DNA from: Portulaca oleracea
Lineage: Eukaryota > Streptophyta > Magnoliopsida > Caryophyllales > Portulacaceae
DNA: 64,000 bases
Assembly: GCA_029582165.1 (NCBI GenBank)
Contig: CM055883.1
Location: 22,050,501 to 22,114,500 of the forward strand
Reading direction: 5' to 3'
Part shown: one piece after another, positions 1-12,409 of the stretch
Numbering within the stretch: position 1 is the first letter of the stretch
How the letters are laid out: every line of letters starts with the position of its first letter
The notes under the pieces: model-generated
Seen by the model: the letters and a program-made list of their open reading frames with translations, nothing else
Databases searched by the model: none
What the model was told of the DNA's origin: nothing
Translations under genes and position numbers: made by a program

Positions 1-116
1 ACTCCAAAATCTACAAAATAACCAAAAACACATTAAAAGCTATGAAATTAAACCACGAAACGAGTTAAAAGCCTAAGGATTTAGGCTGTATTTAGACACA
101 AAATTGGGTCTAAACA
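1..116 (-). mobile_element. 3' LTR (partial) of gag-only retrotransposon
   Basis: Near-identical to 4931-5047. Read on the minus strand the LTR starts TGTTTAGACC. Only the first 116 bases lie in the window. Confidence 0.85.
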
Positions 117-3100
117 CCCCTCCCCCCCCCCCCACATACACTTAAACTTTTGCTCGTCTAGAGCAAAACAAAACAAAACAAATAAGAAAACTAAACACCA
201 ACTCCTCTGTCGTGGGAGGAAACGAGTGCATTTAGCATATGCACCAATCCCTTTGAACCCCCTGGCAGCCCGGGTGGACGAGATGGACTCGTGAGGGTTT
301 GTAGCAGTTGTGCCCACAAAAGCCAAAGAAAAAGGAGAGAGGGAAAGTGAAAACAAAACCGAAGAAAACACAAGGAAAGAAAAACAAAGGCTTTGATTCA
401 CAAGATCTCGCAATCCAAACTAAGAAAACGCGATTAAACCTCCCAAAGTAACCGTTAGGAGCATCTCACAAACACCAAACTCAAATAAAGGTCAATCTTG
501 AAGATTTTTCAACTCCCTACACCTTGTACCGAGCGAAACCCCACATGCAAAAGCACAAAAAGGGGTTTAACGGGAACCAAAAGACTCTAAAAACTCGCGT
601 CCGAATTTGAAAACAATGAAACAACCAAGAGAAGTGTTTCCCTCCCACGCATTTGGTCGCCCTTGGCTTGGTGAGGGCCGTAGGTGATGCAAGGGGAGGC
701 CCCACTCTTTTAAGAAGCAAAAACTTTTTATTTTCTTTCTTTTTGAGTTGGAAATACCACGAAATTTGCTTTTCTTTTTCTCTTTTTTTTTCTTTTTGGT
801 TTTTAAAAGTCGGTATTAGCATTACTTTTGGGAATTGGACGGCCCATATAAGGGGTATACCCTCCCAACACGGTCTTTTCCATTCGCCTCTTCGTCGCAA
901 AGCGATATGGGAGGAGGGCTAAGGGGTATCCATGCCGTACCACGAATACCGGGCCCGTGTAGGTTGGCTAAGTGTGGGTGGTTAATGTCTACAGCGACAC
1001 GCTCCACTTATTCAGGTTATTGTATCTTAAGAAAGCTTTTCTTTCTTTTCTTTACTTTTTGCACTTTTTTGCTTTTGCTAAACGAGAAACAAAACAAACC
1101 CGGACACAAGCTCCTAAAACCTCCTGGTTCCAGCAAAAAGAGAAAGGAACGGGGGTCTCGCCAGACACTTAATGAAAGGGGTTTATTAAGGGTAAGTCTC
1201 GACTAGAACCCGAGATAGGGTCGAAAATGCTCCAACCGGTTACTTTTAAAGAAGCTTAAGAACGGCTTCTCAACTCCGAAAACGAGATCCAGGAAACAAA
1301 ACCAAACAAAGACAAAACGAAAAGAAAAGAAAAACTGAAAAGGTTTTCACTCCCTTTTTTCTCCTTTTTCACATGAAAATTTTCAAATTTTAGCAAAAAC
1401 CAGGAAAACAAGGAACAAAAAGACTAGGTGATCTACCCTTGAACAGAATATCTCCCCCCCCCCCCCCCACACACACACACACTTAAAACTCCACAATGTC
1501 CTCATTATGGGAAGGTGTCACATGAAAAAGGTAGAGAACCTACAAAAACACAAACAAAAACAACTAGCAAGTAGAAATGGTGGCGACGCGAGCCCACACG
1601 GTTCCAACAACAATATATATCCCAACACAGACATTCAAAGGGGTTCGCCACCCAAAAGAAAACCAAGCATGCGAAAAGAAAATAAACCAAACAAACAAAA
1701 ATAAAGAAATAAATAATTACAAAATGAGAAAGGGTGGAATGAGGTTACCATAAAGTCTTCAATAAAAGGAAGAAAGCACTTGGATAACCTCAATTACCAA
1801 TGGAGCATCAACCATTCATTATTCTTCAAGATTTGGGCCTTCAAGATCGGAAGAATCCAACGCACGTAGGAGAAGATCATGCATCCTCGAATGTATTTCA
1901 GAACCATGAATGTATGAGAACACAAAAATCAATGAGTCATAATAGGTAAGTGTTCTCAACATTTTATCAAAAGCCTTAGAAAAATCACTAGAATGATGAA
2001 ATAAGTGAAGGAGCATGATTTTTCTAGGCGAGTCTTCTAGGTAAACATGATATAGGTCAAAGAGGGGATCATAACCTCTAAAGGTACCTAGAGACTCAAG
2101 GCATGCATGGTTGCATGAGGGAGTGATAATCAAAGAATGAATGGGGATAACATGATTGGGAGAGGAGGATACATCATCACATTCAAAGCACATAGAAGGG
2201 TTGTCAACTTCCTCAACAATATCATCACAACCAAGTCCCAACCCAAGATTGTCATCTAATTCATTATCTTTATCACATGTATGCAAAGAAAAAGTAGGAC
2301 TACTCTCCAAGGCAACACTCTCAACATCGCATAAGGTTTCATCATTATCAACATCAAGGGTGAAAGTGAAGCACTCGGGTTCATAATCCATAAAAAATGA
2401 TTCATAATCACACACATATACATCATGAGAGATAGTTTCTACATAATGAGGCACACAAGTCAAAGACAAAGAAGGAGAGCCATTATCACCATTTTCGCAC
2501 AAAGGGGGATCAACAAGAATCTCAGGGGATAATAGGGGAAAAGACTCAACTCTACTTAAAGCACATTCCTTGGGAGAGGAAGGTCTTGACATGAGAGCAT
2601 ACTCAAGTCGGGTTTCACACATTCTAGAAACTATCAAATTAAGCTCTTCATCGAGCTTCTTCTACTCTCTAACTAGTTGTTCCATGTTATATTCAATAAA
2701 GGTCGGGTCAACAACATGAGTAGAAGAGTCGGAAGCATGAATAGATGATTCAAATTGATCACACGGGGAAGGGACATGCATAGGAATAGAAGGAGGAAAG
2801 GAAAAGGTACTCACAAATGAATCTTCATAAGATGCTTCCCTTGCTTGATCCACAAATGGAGATTGAGTATGCAAATCAATACAAGGGAAAGGGGAAACAT
2901 TCGCACATAGATTTTCAAAGTGAGATCTAACATAGTAAGCACATAGATTATCAGAATAATAACCCGAAACATGACAACTCTTCAAAAAAACATGAATATC
3001 CTCGGTCAACCAATTAATAAAATCCCAAGCCTCGTAATCATTTTTAGCATTAAAACCATAATGAATGAACAATTTACGAGTCTCAAAATTCACACCCTCC

Positions 3101-3360
3101 TTAAAGACACATAAAACTTCCCCAAAAGAAAAATCATAACCAAAAGGAGCCCAATAATCAAGATAAGCATCCAATCTATCACGATAATCACAAAATAACT
3201 CATACTCATCTTGAGGGAAGCTAAAACATGTCATTTCTCTTTTTTTTTAAGATTTCAAATGTTTCAATTTTTGTTTTTTTTTTTTCTTTTAAAACCTAGA
3301 GGGAGTGCTCAAGAAAACTAAAAGGTCGGTAGGCGCAACTCCCCGACAACTGCGCTATTT
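117..3360 (-). mobile_element. Internal region of non-autonomous LTR retrotransposon
   Basis: 3.2 kb between two LTR copies. On the minus strand a polypurine tract (complement of the C-rich run 117-133) abuts the left LTR. A primer-binding-like stretch (complement of about 3338-3357) abuts the right LTR and matches about 15 of 18 bases of the TGGCGCCGTTGCCGGGGA type of Ty3/gypsy elements. Only a gag-like frame is present (1819-3234); 134-1818 shows no coding signal and has C-rich and CA-rich runs near 1453-1483. There is no protease, RT or integrase, so the element must be mobilised by others. Confidence 0.75.
1819..3234 (-). pseudogene. Gag-like ORF of the LTR element, broken by one TAG
   Basis: A 190-codon frame (3234-2662) and a second frame (2637-1819) are the same reading frame, separated only by the TAG at 2664-2662. 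Together they make about 470 codons. The first part starts MTCFSFPQDEYELF and is rich in Tyr, Asp and Phe. The second part is very acidic (DDNLGLGLGCDDIVEEVDN). I see no zinc knuckle and cannot name the family. Position right after the primer-binding-like site suggests a gag or extra ORF as in Tat/Ogre-type elements (inference). Confidence 0.55.
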
Positions 3361-5047
3361 TGTTCAAGCTGCAGTATAGTGCGGGTTTTGATTGTCGTAT
3401 CCATAGGGAATTGGGGTACCGAACCTAAAAGTCTATTCCGAACTCTCACCTACTAGGATTGGGGGTTCATCATCATTTGAGAGAAGGTTTTCAAGCGAAC
3501 ACAAAGAAAACACAAGGAAGAAAAAGGATTTCGGGATGCAAACGGGGATAAGAAAATGGGTTTTCCAACAAGGGAGTAACAAGAAGGGGAAATCAAATGG
3601 TAACTCCGTTGGAAAATACCCTCCGGGCTTCCTCTTTCAAGGATATTCCGGATTGACTTCCCCAAAGTCCATGAAGCAGACAGGAGTCGATGAAGCGAAT
3701 TTCCTAGTTAGTTTCTATTCGCTTTGCAATTAGAACACTAACTATCCCAATTCCTACCTTCCAACAAGCATTAGATGTATTCGGGATGCTTTCGCACCCA
3801 AATACATCCCACTTGAGGGAAGGATAGGGTTGGGAAGTTGATTTCCTAACTAGTTACTCAATAATATTGCTAACCCAAACCTAATCACCCATTCACACCC
3901 TTAACTACCCCCTAACCCATAGGATTTCTAACCACTAATCATGATACCAACTAAGCTAACAACATCCAAACCAAACCTAAACATGATTTCTAACATTAAA
4001 CAACCATAAACAAGCAAGAACAATGAAATAGCAAGCAAAGCAATTAAGAACAAGCAAAGTAATTAGCAAGGTAAATAATAAAAGAGTTCAGGAAAGAGAA
4101 TACTTATCAAAATATTGTAGATGAACAAGAGAAAGCAATAAAAAGATGATCCAACAATCTTTCAATTGATTGAATCCCCAAATCTTCAATAATAAACACA
4201 AATCTCCAAAACCCTATATTAATCTCTCACTAATCTCCCTCTAAAATCCAATAATTACAAGCTGAAATAATGTCTAAGTCTAACCCTCGATGCCCCCCTA
4301 AGAAATCATTAACAAGGAGTATATATACAAGGCAAAATCATGGCAAACGCGATGCTTCAAGCGAAAACACGCGGACATACATGGGAGACCGTGGTCACGG
4401 TCAAGGAGACCGTGGTCACGGTCAAGGAGACCGTGGCCACGATTTCGTTACGTCGTGAAAAGGCTGAAGAGTCGCGACCAAAGAAGTGTGGCGTGACCAC
4501 CACAGTCGCGGGCGCGACGAGCGAAATATGCCTTGGCGATTTTCTCCTTCGAGGCGTCGTGGCTAGGGTGTCTCCGACCGTGGGTACGGTATTTCTCGGA
4601 CATCTTGACCCTCTACATATGCCCACCGTGGCTACGATAGCCGGGACCGTGGCCACGGTCACTCTCGGCTTCAATTGCGTTCTGGGCGTAGCGGGTGCTA
4701 CGCTATTCGTGGCGGGGGCTACGCCTGGGCTTTCCTTTCCTTTGATCTTCCTTCTTTCCAAAGCATGTGACGCTCGATCCGAAGGTCGTAGCATGCGTTA
4801 CTTCACTAATTGGCACCAAAGGTCGGGAGTGTGGTCCCGAGTCGACACCGTCTCGGTTTCCGGTCCGGTTCGGCTCGGGAAATCGCCAAGAATGCTATGA
4901 AAAGGCTCGTTATGCTACGTTTTCGGTGAAAACTCCAAAATCTACAAAATAACCAAAAACACATTAAAAGCTATGAAATTAAACCACGAAACGAGTTAAA
5001 AGCCTAAGGATTTAGGCGGTATTTAGACACAAAATTGGGTCAAAACA
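3361..5047 (-). mobile_element. 5' LTR of the same element (1,687 bp)
   Basis: Bounded by TGTT ... AACA inverted ends. Contains three tandem 21-base units around 4385-4447 (ACCGTGGTCACGGTCAAGGAG type) and further GACCGTGGCCACGGTC palindromes near 4656. Minus orientation is fixed by the polypurine and primer-binding sites. Confidence 0.8.
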
Positions 5048-5067
5048 CCCCCCTCCCACACACTTAA

Positions 5068-6158
5068 AGTCTATTCACAGGGAGTTGGGGTACCGAACCT
5101 AAAAGTCTATTCCAAACTCTCACCTACTAGGATTGGGGGTTCATCATCATTTGAGAGAAGGTTTTCAAGCGAACACAAAGAAAACACAAGAAAGGAAGAA
5201 AAAGGATTTCGGGATGCAAACGTGGATAAGAAAATGGGTTTTGCAACAAGGGAGTAACAAGAAGGGGAAATCAAATGGTAACTCCGTTGGAAAATACCCA
5301 CTGGGCTTCCTCTTTCAAGGATAGTCCGGATTGACTTCCCCAAAGTCCATAGACAGACCCGGGGAGTCAATGAAACGTTATTTCCTAGTTAGTTTCTATT
5401 CGCTTTCGCGAACTAGAACACTAACTATCCCAATTCCTACCTTCCAACAAGCATTGGATGTATTCGGGATGCTTTCGCACCCAAATACATCCCACTTGAG
5501 GGAAGGATAGGGTTGGGAAGTTGATTTCCTAACTAGTTACTCACTAATATTGCTAACCCATACCTAATCACCCATTCACACCCTTAACTACCCCCTAACC
5601 CATAGGGTTTCTAACCACTAATCATGATACCAACTAAGCTAACAACATCCAAACCAAACCTAAACATGATTTCTAACATCAAACAACTATAAACAAGCGA
5701 GAACAATGAAATAGCAAGCAAAGCAATTGAGAACAAGCAAAGTAATTAGCAAGGTAATTAATAAAAGAGTTCAGGGAAGAGAATACTTATCAAAATGTTG
5801 TAGATGAACAAGAGAAAGCAATAAAAAGATGATCCAACAATCTTTCAATTGATTGAATCCCCAAATCTTCAATAATAAACACATATCTCCAAAACCCTAG
5901 ATTAATCTCTCACTAATCTCCCTCTAAAATCCACTAATTACAAGCTGAAATAATGTCTAAGTCTAACCCTCGATGCCCCCCTAAGAAATCATCAACAAGG
6001 AGTATATATACAAGGCAAAACTGTTGGCCAAAACGCAGTACTTCAAGCCGAAAACACGCGCAGGACATAGGGAGACCGTGGTCACGGTCAAGGAGACCGT
6101 GGCCACGGTCTCGTTCTGTCCAGCGAAAAAGGCCGAAGAGTCGCAGCCCAGCAATTGT
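5068..6158 (-). mobile_element. Second, truncated LTR copy in tandem
   Basis: Over 90 percent like 3394-4480 by eye. It follows a 20-base remnant of the element's polypurine region (5048-5067). It lacks the outer about 33 bases and the distal 600 bases, and has two instead of three 21-base units (6071-6113). It breaks off near 6158 into unrelated DNA. Confidence 0.8.
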
Positions 6159-7800
6159 GGTATGTTGCCAATTGATTCATTGTGGTTTTGGGCCTTATAC
6201 AATTTGTTTCAGTTTTTGATTTGCACTTGTTAAAATTTCAATCTTGCTTTAAGATCTAAATCTACTGTCGTTTTTTATTATTGTTATGTAATTGTAGTAG
6301 GTTATTTTATTTGTTGGGAGTTTAGATACTACATTCAGGGGTGAGGTTTAACTAATGCCAAACTAAGTATGACCATTACCACATTCCAGAATCCATATGC
6401 CTAACTTATGTGTTCTTGGGATTAATCACTGTATTCGTAACGTTATGATTTGGCTTGCTGCCATATTAAGAAAATGGAGTTCTCAAAGTATTATGCATAT
6501 TGAAATATCTTAGATTCTTAGTGTTGTCTCATGGCAAACTTTTCTATTGCTAAACATAAATTTTCATTAGTTGTGTAGACCTTGTGGTAATACATTTTGC
6601 ACACATTATAATGATGCGTATTGATGGTTGATTGGGGCATATGCTTGAAACAGAAAGTTGCCACGACTGCATTTGGGTACATGTTTGATGCTTTGATCTC
6701 TTTCTTTGCAGTTGAAATTCTTAATTAAGCTAACAGGTTTCTTGTCCAATGGATGCGTTAATGGTGTAAATTTATACATTCAAATTAAGTTAACAAGTGT
6801 ATGTATCGTCATGGTTGGTTGGCTGGCTGCTGAGCGTGATTGTTGATTAAATGTGTTGGTGGAAATGTCTGTAATCTTGGAACGATCATGCATCATACAT
6901 ACTTTGTGATTATTCATTGTAATATTTTGTATATGAGACTTATATGCTTCTTCTTTATGCATGTCAAACTTTATATCAATCTCTCTACCGTGACTTCTTG
7001 TCCATCCTTGTCCAACAGATTGACTCACTATTTTCCTTTTTATTCAGTCAAAGGGTGCATTATCCAGCTCTTAGTAGAGCAGCACCACAGTAAGCACAGT
7101 AGAGCTCTCACTTGTATAATTGAGTACCAACTCTTATCATATCAGCATGACTCAAAGGCAATGTTGATGTACTAATATACTATAATTTCTACTTTTAGGT
7201 CCATGTTCTGTCTATGTTTGAAGATTACAACTTCCTAAGACAAGAGAAAGAAAAGAGAACACCAAAGGCAGAGAGTATGCCTTTTCTTCTTCAGTTTTCA
7301 AACAATATTAGTAAGTTTTCTTTGAGCTCTTTTTTTTTTTAAACTGTGAATTTTGTAATATTGAGCTTATGTAGAGATATTGGTATTGGCATTGGTCTTG
7401 GTATTGATATTGGCAATATCTAAATTTGTTTTCTTTAAACTGTGAATTTTGGTTGATATTGAGCTTATGTAAAGATGTTATTGGTGTCAGGATCACTTGT
7501 GGAGGAGATTAGAGACATTTTTTTAGCAACGTGACACATGAACATTTTTGAGCTTATGTTAGGGTGTACATGAACTTTAGAATCTTTTGCATTTATATGT
7601 TATATTTTGTTTCGAACATTTTTAATCACTAGATGTATATTTTGGCTCAATTTTTGGTGGCTCAACACAATTCTTTGCTCATGTAATGAGTATTGGGGGG
7701 TATGTATATTATTGTCATCAAACAGCTTGATAGTATTGTTAATTAAGGAGGAACTTTACCTTAACTTTGATACTATTTGATTTTATTCAGTATGTTCACT
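6159..7800. other. Intergenic DNA, no gene recognised
   Basis: AT-rich, no long frame and no element ends seen. A 45-base direct repeat (about 7341-7385 and 7437-7482, AAACTGTGAATTTTG...) is the only local structure. Confidence 0.6.
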
Positions 7801-7805
7801 TTGGA

Positions 7806-7816
7806 ATGTGTGTGTG

Positions 7817-7876
<60 letters not shown>
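7806..7876. repeat. (TG)n(TA)n microsatellite
   Basis: TG repeats run into about 45 bases of TA repeats. Confidence 0.95.
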
Positions 7877-7882
<6 letters not shown>

Positions 7883-7934
7883 CTATTAAAATTTTGACCA
7901 ATAATTATTTTTGGCCACTAAATAATATTAATAC

Positions 7935-8210
7935 AGTGGGAAATTTCTCATTGAAACTAATACAGTGGGAAATTTCCCACCGAGACTAATACAGTGGAAA
8001 CTTCCCACTGCAGCGAATCCAGTGGGAAGTTTCCCACCACAAAAATTCCAGTGAGAAATTTTCCACCACAATACACTTGGTGTGAAAATTCCCACGAAAG
8101 GCATACAGTGGGTAAAACAGTGGGAAATTTCCCACTGTATGTCCAAACAGTGGGAAACTGCAATTACCTACCACTGTATGTCCCACGAAAGGCATACATT
8201 GATAATTAAT
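7935..8210. repeat. Cluster of palindromes, unit CAGTGGGAAATTTCCCACTG
   Basis: About nine variants of a palindromic 18-22 base unit in 240 bases. One at 8117-8138 is a perfect palindrome. A word CCCACGAAAGGCATACA occurs twice (about 8091 and 8183). Confidence 0.8.
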
Positions 8211-8409
8211 TATTCAAATTAATTATCAATAATTGATAATGATTACAAATTAATGAAAAATAAATACAGTAATAAATAATAAATCATAGTAAATATTATT
8301 ATTAATTAATTAATTAATGATTCATAATTTATAATTATTACAAAATAAATAATAATTAATCATTAATAAGATAACTAATAATTGATAATTATTAATTATT
8401 AGTTATTAA

Positions 8410-8541
8410 ATTATAATTATTAATAATAATAATTATTATCATTATATTAATAATAATAATAACAACAACAATAACAACAACAACAACAATAATAATAATA
8501 ATAATAATAATAATATAATAATAATAATAATAATAACAATT
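8410..8541. repeat. AAT/AAC-rich microsatellite
   Basis: Long run of AAT repeats with interspersed AAC repeats, inside about 350 bases of AT-only sequence. Confidence 0.9.
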
Positions 8542-8559
8542 ATAACTTTGATTCCATTC

Positions 8560-10330
8560 CACTGCTCACCAAACACTTTAAGTTTAGGATTCTCATTCCA
8601 TACCCAACCCCTAGGGTTCTAATTCCATACCCAATCCATTTCACTTTTCTCTCCAAACAGGTCTTTAGTCATGTAGCCATGGTAACATAAAAAACATTAT
8701 ATTTAAGAAGGAATATGAAGACTTAGCTTCATAAAGTTCATCATCAATACACGGGAAGATTGTCAATTATTAAACTATTCCAACTTATGTGTTAAACTTC
8801 TTTTGATAAGAAGATGTGTGTTAGGCTAATTAAAATTGAAATATTTATTTTTCATATAATTATCAGATAATTTATTTTTCAATTTAGTGAATTAAGTATT
8901 ATTATTAATAATATGATAAAAAGATCAAGAAATATGTGTTATAATTTTTTCTTAAACACATATAATAATGAATAATAGTAATTTATATTTTATTTAATTT
9001 AAATAAAGATAATTCATTTTGATACCACAAATCAATAAAATATAGTGGGTTACCATTAAAGAAAAATAAGAAGAGTAAAGTGTGAGTGTGTAAATGACAA
9101 TGTCTCTCCATTTTTCCATCAAGATACATTTTGTATTCTTATTGTTGATAGCTATTATTAGTAGTAACTTATTTTATTAATTAACAACTATAACACCTCT
9201 AATTAATACATTACATAAATGAGCCAATAAAAATTTTCCAACTCAACAAAATGAGTTTTTTTATATGCATGACACATGACAATATCTCATTTAATTTGTT
9301 TTGTTTTAATATACTTAATAGATAATAGATAATAAATAATAGATAAGAGAATAAGGTAAATGGTCAAAATTAGGCACTGGGTACCCAATTAAAATTCATG
9401 GATCTAGTTGACATTGGATCTTGAAATTAGTATCCAGTCCTAAATCAGTTCGAACTGGATCCTAAAATTAGGATCCAATCTTGGATCCAATGGGTACTGG
9501 ATCTTCAATCGAGCACCCGGGTGATATCATTTTTTTAGAAGAATAAAAAGTGAAATTCACACAATATCATTTCTTTGAAAGAAACATGTTAAACGCACAA
9601 TAATAAAATGTACTGTTTGAAAGTCATAAATCATAAATTTATAATACCTCCTTCGCTCAAATATGTTTAACGAGTTACAAATCATAATATCAGGAGTGAA
9701 ATAGAGAGTCAATACCCTAATTCTCAATTGTTTGTCATCAACTTCAAAGTGCAAATACAATAAATGAGGAGTGGGCACCGGGAAGTTAAGGTCTTCCACA
9801 AAGAGAAATATATACATGTGAGACTTACATGAAATGAACTTGAGTTCTTAGAATTGGATCAAGAGTCCGTGTTTAAAGTGATATATAGCTAGATTCTTTT
9901 TATTAATAATCTTAAGATATTTAGTTGGATTATGAATCCTGAATTTTAGATATCAGGATCCAGTTGTAATTGGATCTTAGCTTTTGGTATCAGTCCTGGA
10001 TCCAGTTAATCACGATCCAAATTTTGATTTACTGAATCCTACCTGTTTTGGATTTGGATTCGGTACTTATTTTTTCTGCTCACACCTAGTTATAACTTAA
10101 AATCCTTCCTTTTCATATCTTTCTCATTCATTTTGAGGATTAAGAAAAAGGGTTAATGAACATGAATAAAAGTGAAACAATCTCCCTCATTTCATCACTT
10201 CACACCCAATTTATTTTTCCAAACAAGGAGAAAATGATTAATAATCTTTTTCCCTTTTCCCAAACAAATAGACAATAGGTTCAATACATATTATAATGAA
10301 CAATCGGAATATTGAGAGTTAACAATTTAG
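8560..10330. other. AT-rich intergenic DNA with a decayed GGATCC-rich repeat
   Basis: No gene. 9390-9520 and 9940-10080 are rich in GGATCC and ACTGGATCC words on both strands, like the subterminal repeats of the hAT-type MITEs elsewhere in this window, but clean ends were not found. Confidence 0.45.
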
Positions 10331-11292
10331 TGTATGTTTGGTCTAATTTCTAAAACACGGTTTTTGCTTTTTAAACTCAGTTTTCACAAAACTATTTTTT
10401 GAGAATTATTGAAGTGTTTGGCCAAGCTTATGACATAAGATATTTAACTAAATTAAAGTATTTGGCAAACCTAAACCCTAAACTTGTGATATAAACGCTT
10501 TTACTAAATTTAATTGTTAGCTTAACTTATCAAAATTATCATTTGTCTTTTTTAGAGTAAACTTATTATGTGATTATTTATATTTTTCTCTTTTTATTAT
10601 TTTTTAAATAGATTATCAGATTGTAATTATAGTTATAACCATATAATTATAATTATAATTATAATTATGTATGGTACTCCCTCCCTCCATTCTTTTTTAT
10701 TTTTTATTTACGGGTTTTATATAAAATTTTTATAAAAAATTATAATATTATACCTTTTTAATAGTATTTTTCATTACAAATCTAACGACATCAGTTTTGT
10801 ACGATAAATCATTATATAGCTAAGATATTAACGGTTAAAGTTTTTAACACAATTTCCTATGCGACAGACAAATAAAACCGGATGGAGTATTACTTAACTA
10901 TAAAATTTTTAAAATTAAATATTTATATATCAATAATTATCTTTATAGAAATAAGACAATTAAAAATATTTAAGAGTTTCAACATAATATTAAAATGTCT
11001 AACATAATATTAATTATTTAAGGTTCTAACATAATATTAAAATATTAAAATACCATATTTCTAAGAATTAAAATATTAAAATTATGGAAACTTATCACTA
11101 TAGAATCCCACACAATGAGCAATCATTAGATTTTAGGAAGCAGAAGCAGCAATTTACTGCTTTTGCTTTTAGAGTTGTTTTTTATTAAAACTGTTTTTGG
11201 AAAATAATTATTAACTTATAAAAAAATGATTGTTTGGTCTAGTTTGTGCTTTTTAAACCCAAAAACACTATTAAAAGCTAGTCCAAACAAGC
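10331..11292. mobile_element. MITE, family X copy 1 (with nested Stowaway)
   Basis: Starts TGTATGTTTGGTCTAATT and ends with the imperfect inverse AGTCCAAACAAGC, flanked by ATTTAG on both sides. The interior matches 59.93-60.65 kb closely (for example AATTATTGAAGTGTTTGGCC and TTTACTAAATTTAATTGTT). Confidence 0.7.
10677..10887. mobile_element. Stowaway-type MITE
   Basis: CTCCCTCCCTCC ... GGATGGAG ends flanked by TA on both sides, 211 bases. The family X copy at 60 kb lacks this segment at the matching place, so an empty site is visible. Confidence 0.75.
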
Positions 11293-11396
11293 ATTTAGGC
11301 CTGTCAAATTCATGGGTAACTTGAATTTACCAAAATTTACCAATTTTTGTCTAAATTTGCCAAAATTTAGCAAAAAATACCAAATTTTTAAAAAAA

Positions 11397-11952
11397 GGAA
11401 AATTGGAATCTAATAAACCAAACTTTATGTCCATTTTGATCTAACAAACCAAACTTAACTTTTTATTTATGACAAACTGTACTTAATATAATATTTTTCT
11501 TAGTGAACCTCCACCATTTTCCGGTTACCAGAAAAATGATATTGAGGTTTTTTTGCTAATTGAAATAAACCTAATTGAAATGAACAATGTGTTGGAAGAA
11601 AGACTCGAGCAGCTGCTGTCTGAAGTGACAAGAATGAGAAATGAATTACAGAGAATGAGGGTTGGGAGTCAGAACTTTGAGCGTCTGGACGAAGAAAATG
11701 TGAGGCTCAGGACCAAGCTTGGTAAGGAGAAAAGAAAGAGGAAGCCTTCTTTATTTTTCTTTTATTTTTTGCTAATAAAATACTCTACATCAGCAAAAAA
11801 ACCTCCATGTTATTTTTCCGGTAACCGGAAATTGGTGGAAGTTCACTAAGAAAAATATTATGTTAAGTACAGTTTGCCATTAACAAAAAGTTAAGTTTGG
11901 TTTGTTAGATCAAAATGGACATAAAGTTTGGTTTATTAGATTCTAATTTTCC
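11397..11952. mobile_element. Long-TIR element carrying a gene fragment
   Basis: Inverted arms 11397-11559 and 11791-11952 (about 160 bases, roughly 92 percent alike) start GGAAAATTGGAATCTAATAA. The 230-base core is not repetitive and looks like captured exon sequence. No transposase frame is present, so it would be non-autonomous. Confidence 0.8.
11580..11720 (+). pseudogene. Captured coiled-coil exon fragment
   Basis: Inside the TIR element, an open frame encodes MNNVLEERLEQLLSEVTRM and continues with leucine-spaced, charged residues, a typical coiled coil. It ends at a donor-like G|GTAAGG at about 11721, as if an exon border was captured. I do not recognise the parent gene. Confidence 0.55.
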
Positions 11953-12311
11953 AAATTTTTTTTTGATATGTTAGCGTAAATTTTTAAAAATTACCATTAA
12001 TTACAAAAAATTACCAGAATTTAACTTTTACCTAATTGATTTTTATAGATGAATTTGACATACCCTAAATATAGGCAAGTAAACAATAGCATTGGGAGCA
12101 TAATAATTAATAAACTCCAATAACCCATAATAAATTGCAACGTAGGTCAATCTGTCACTCTCGATAGTTTGCCGTAATCCGCATTTGGCAGGAATTGTTG
12201 AGTTTGTGTGGGAAAACGCTCAAGTCAAACGAAGTGGAGGACGGAGGTGTCTGTGTCTCATCAATCATCATCCCATTTCAATTTCTACCTTCCATCCCTC
12301 GGTTTTCTACC

Positions 12312-12352
12312 TCCTCCTTCTTCTTCTTCTTCTTCTTCTTCTTTTCTTCCCA
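12312..12352 (+). repeat. (CTT)n pyrimidine microsatellite in the promoter or 5' leader
   Basis: A run of CTT repeats. CT-rich tracts are common around plant transcription starts. Confidence 0.8.
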
Positions 12353-12409
12353 ATCAAACTCCCATCACCTTCTTATCTGTATCTCTAAAAATCCCATACC
12401 ATCTTCTTC

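Noticed and set aside
4340..4900. 186-codon open frame inside LTR B
   Set aside because: It runs through tandem 21-base LTR repeats, is mirrored by an equally long frame on the other strand, and has no domain; it is a by-product of GC-rich repeats.
7777..7989. Open frame with alternating Ile-Tyr
   Set aside because: Pure translation of the TA microsatellite.
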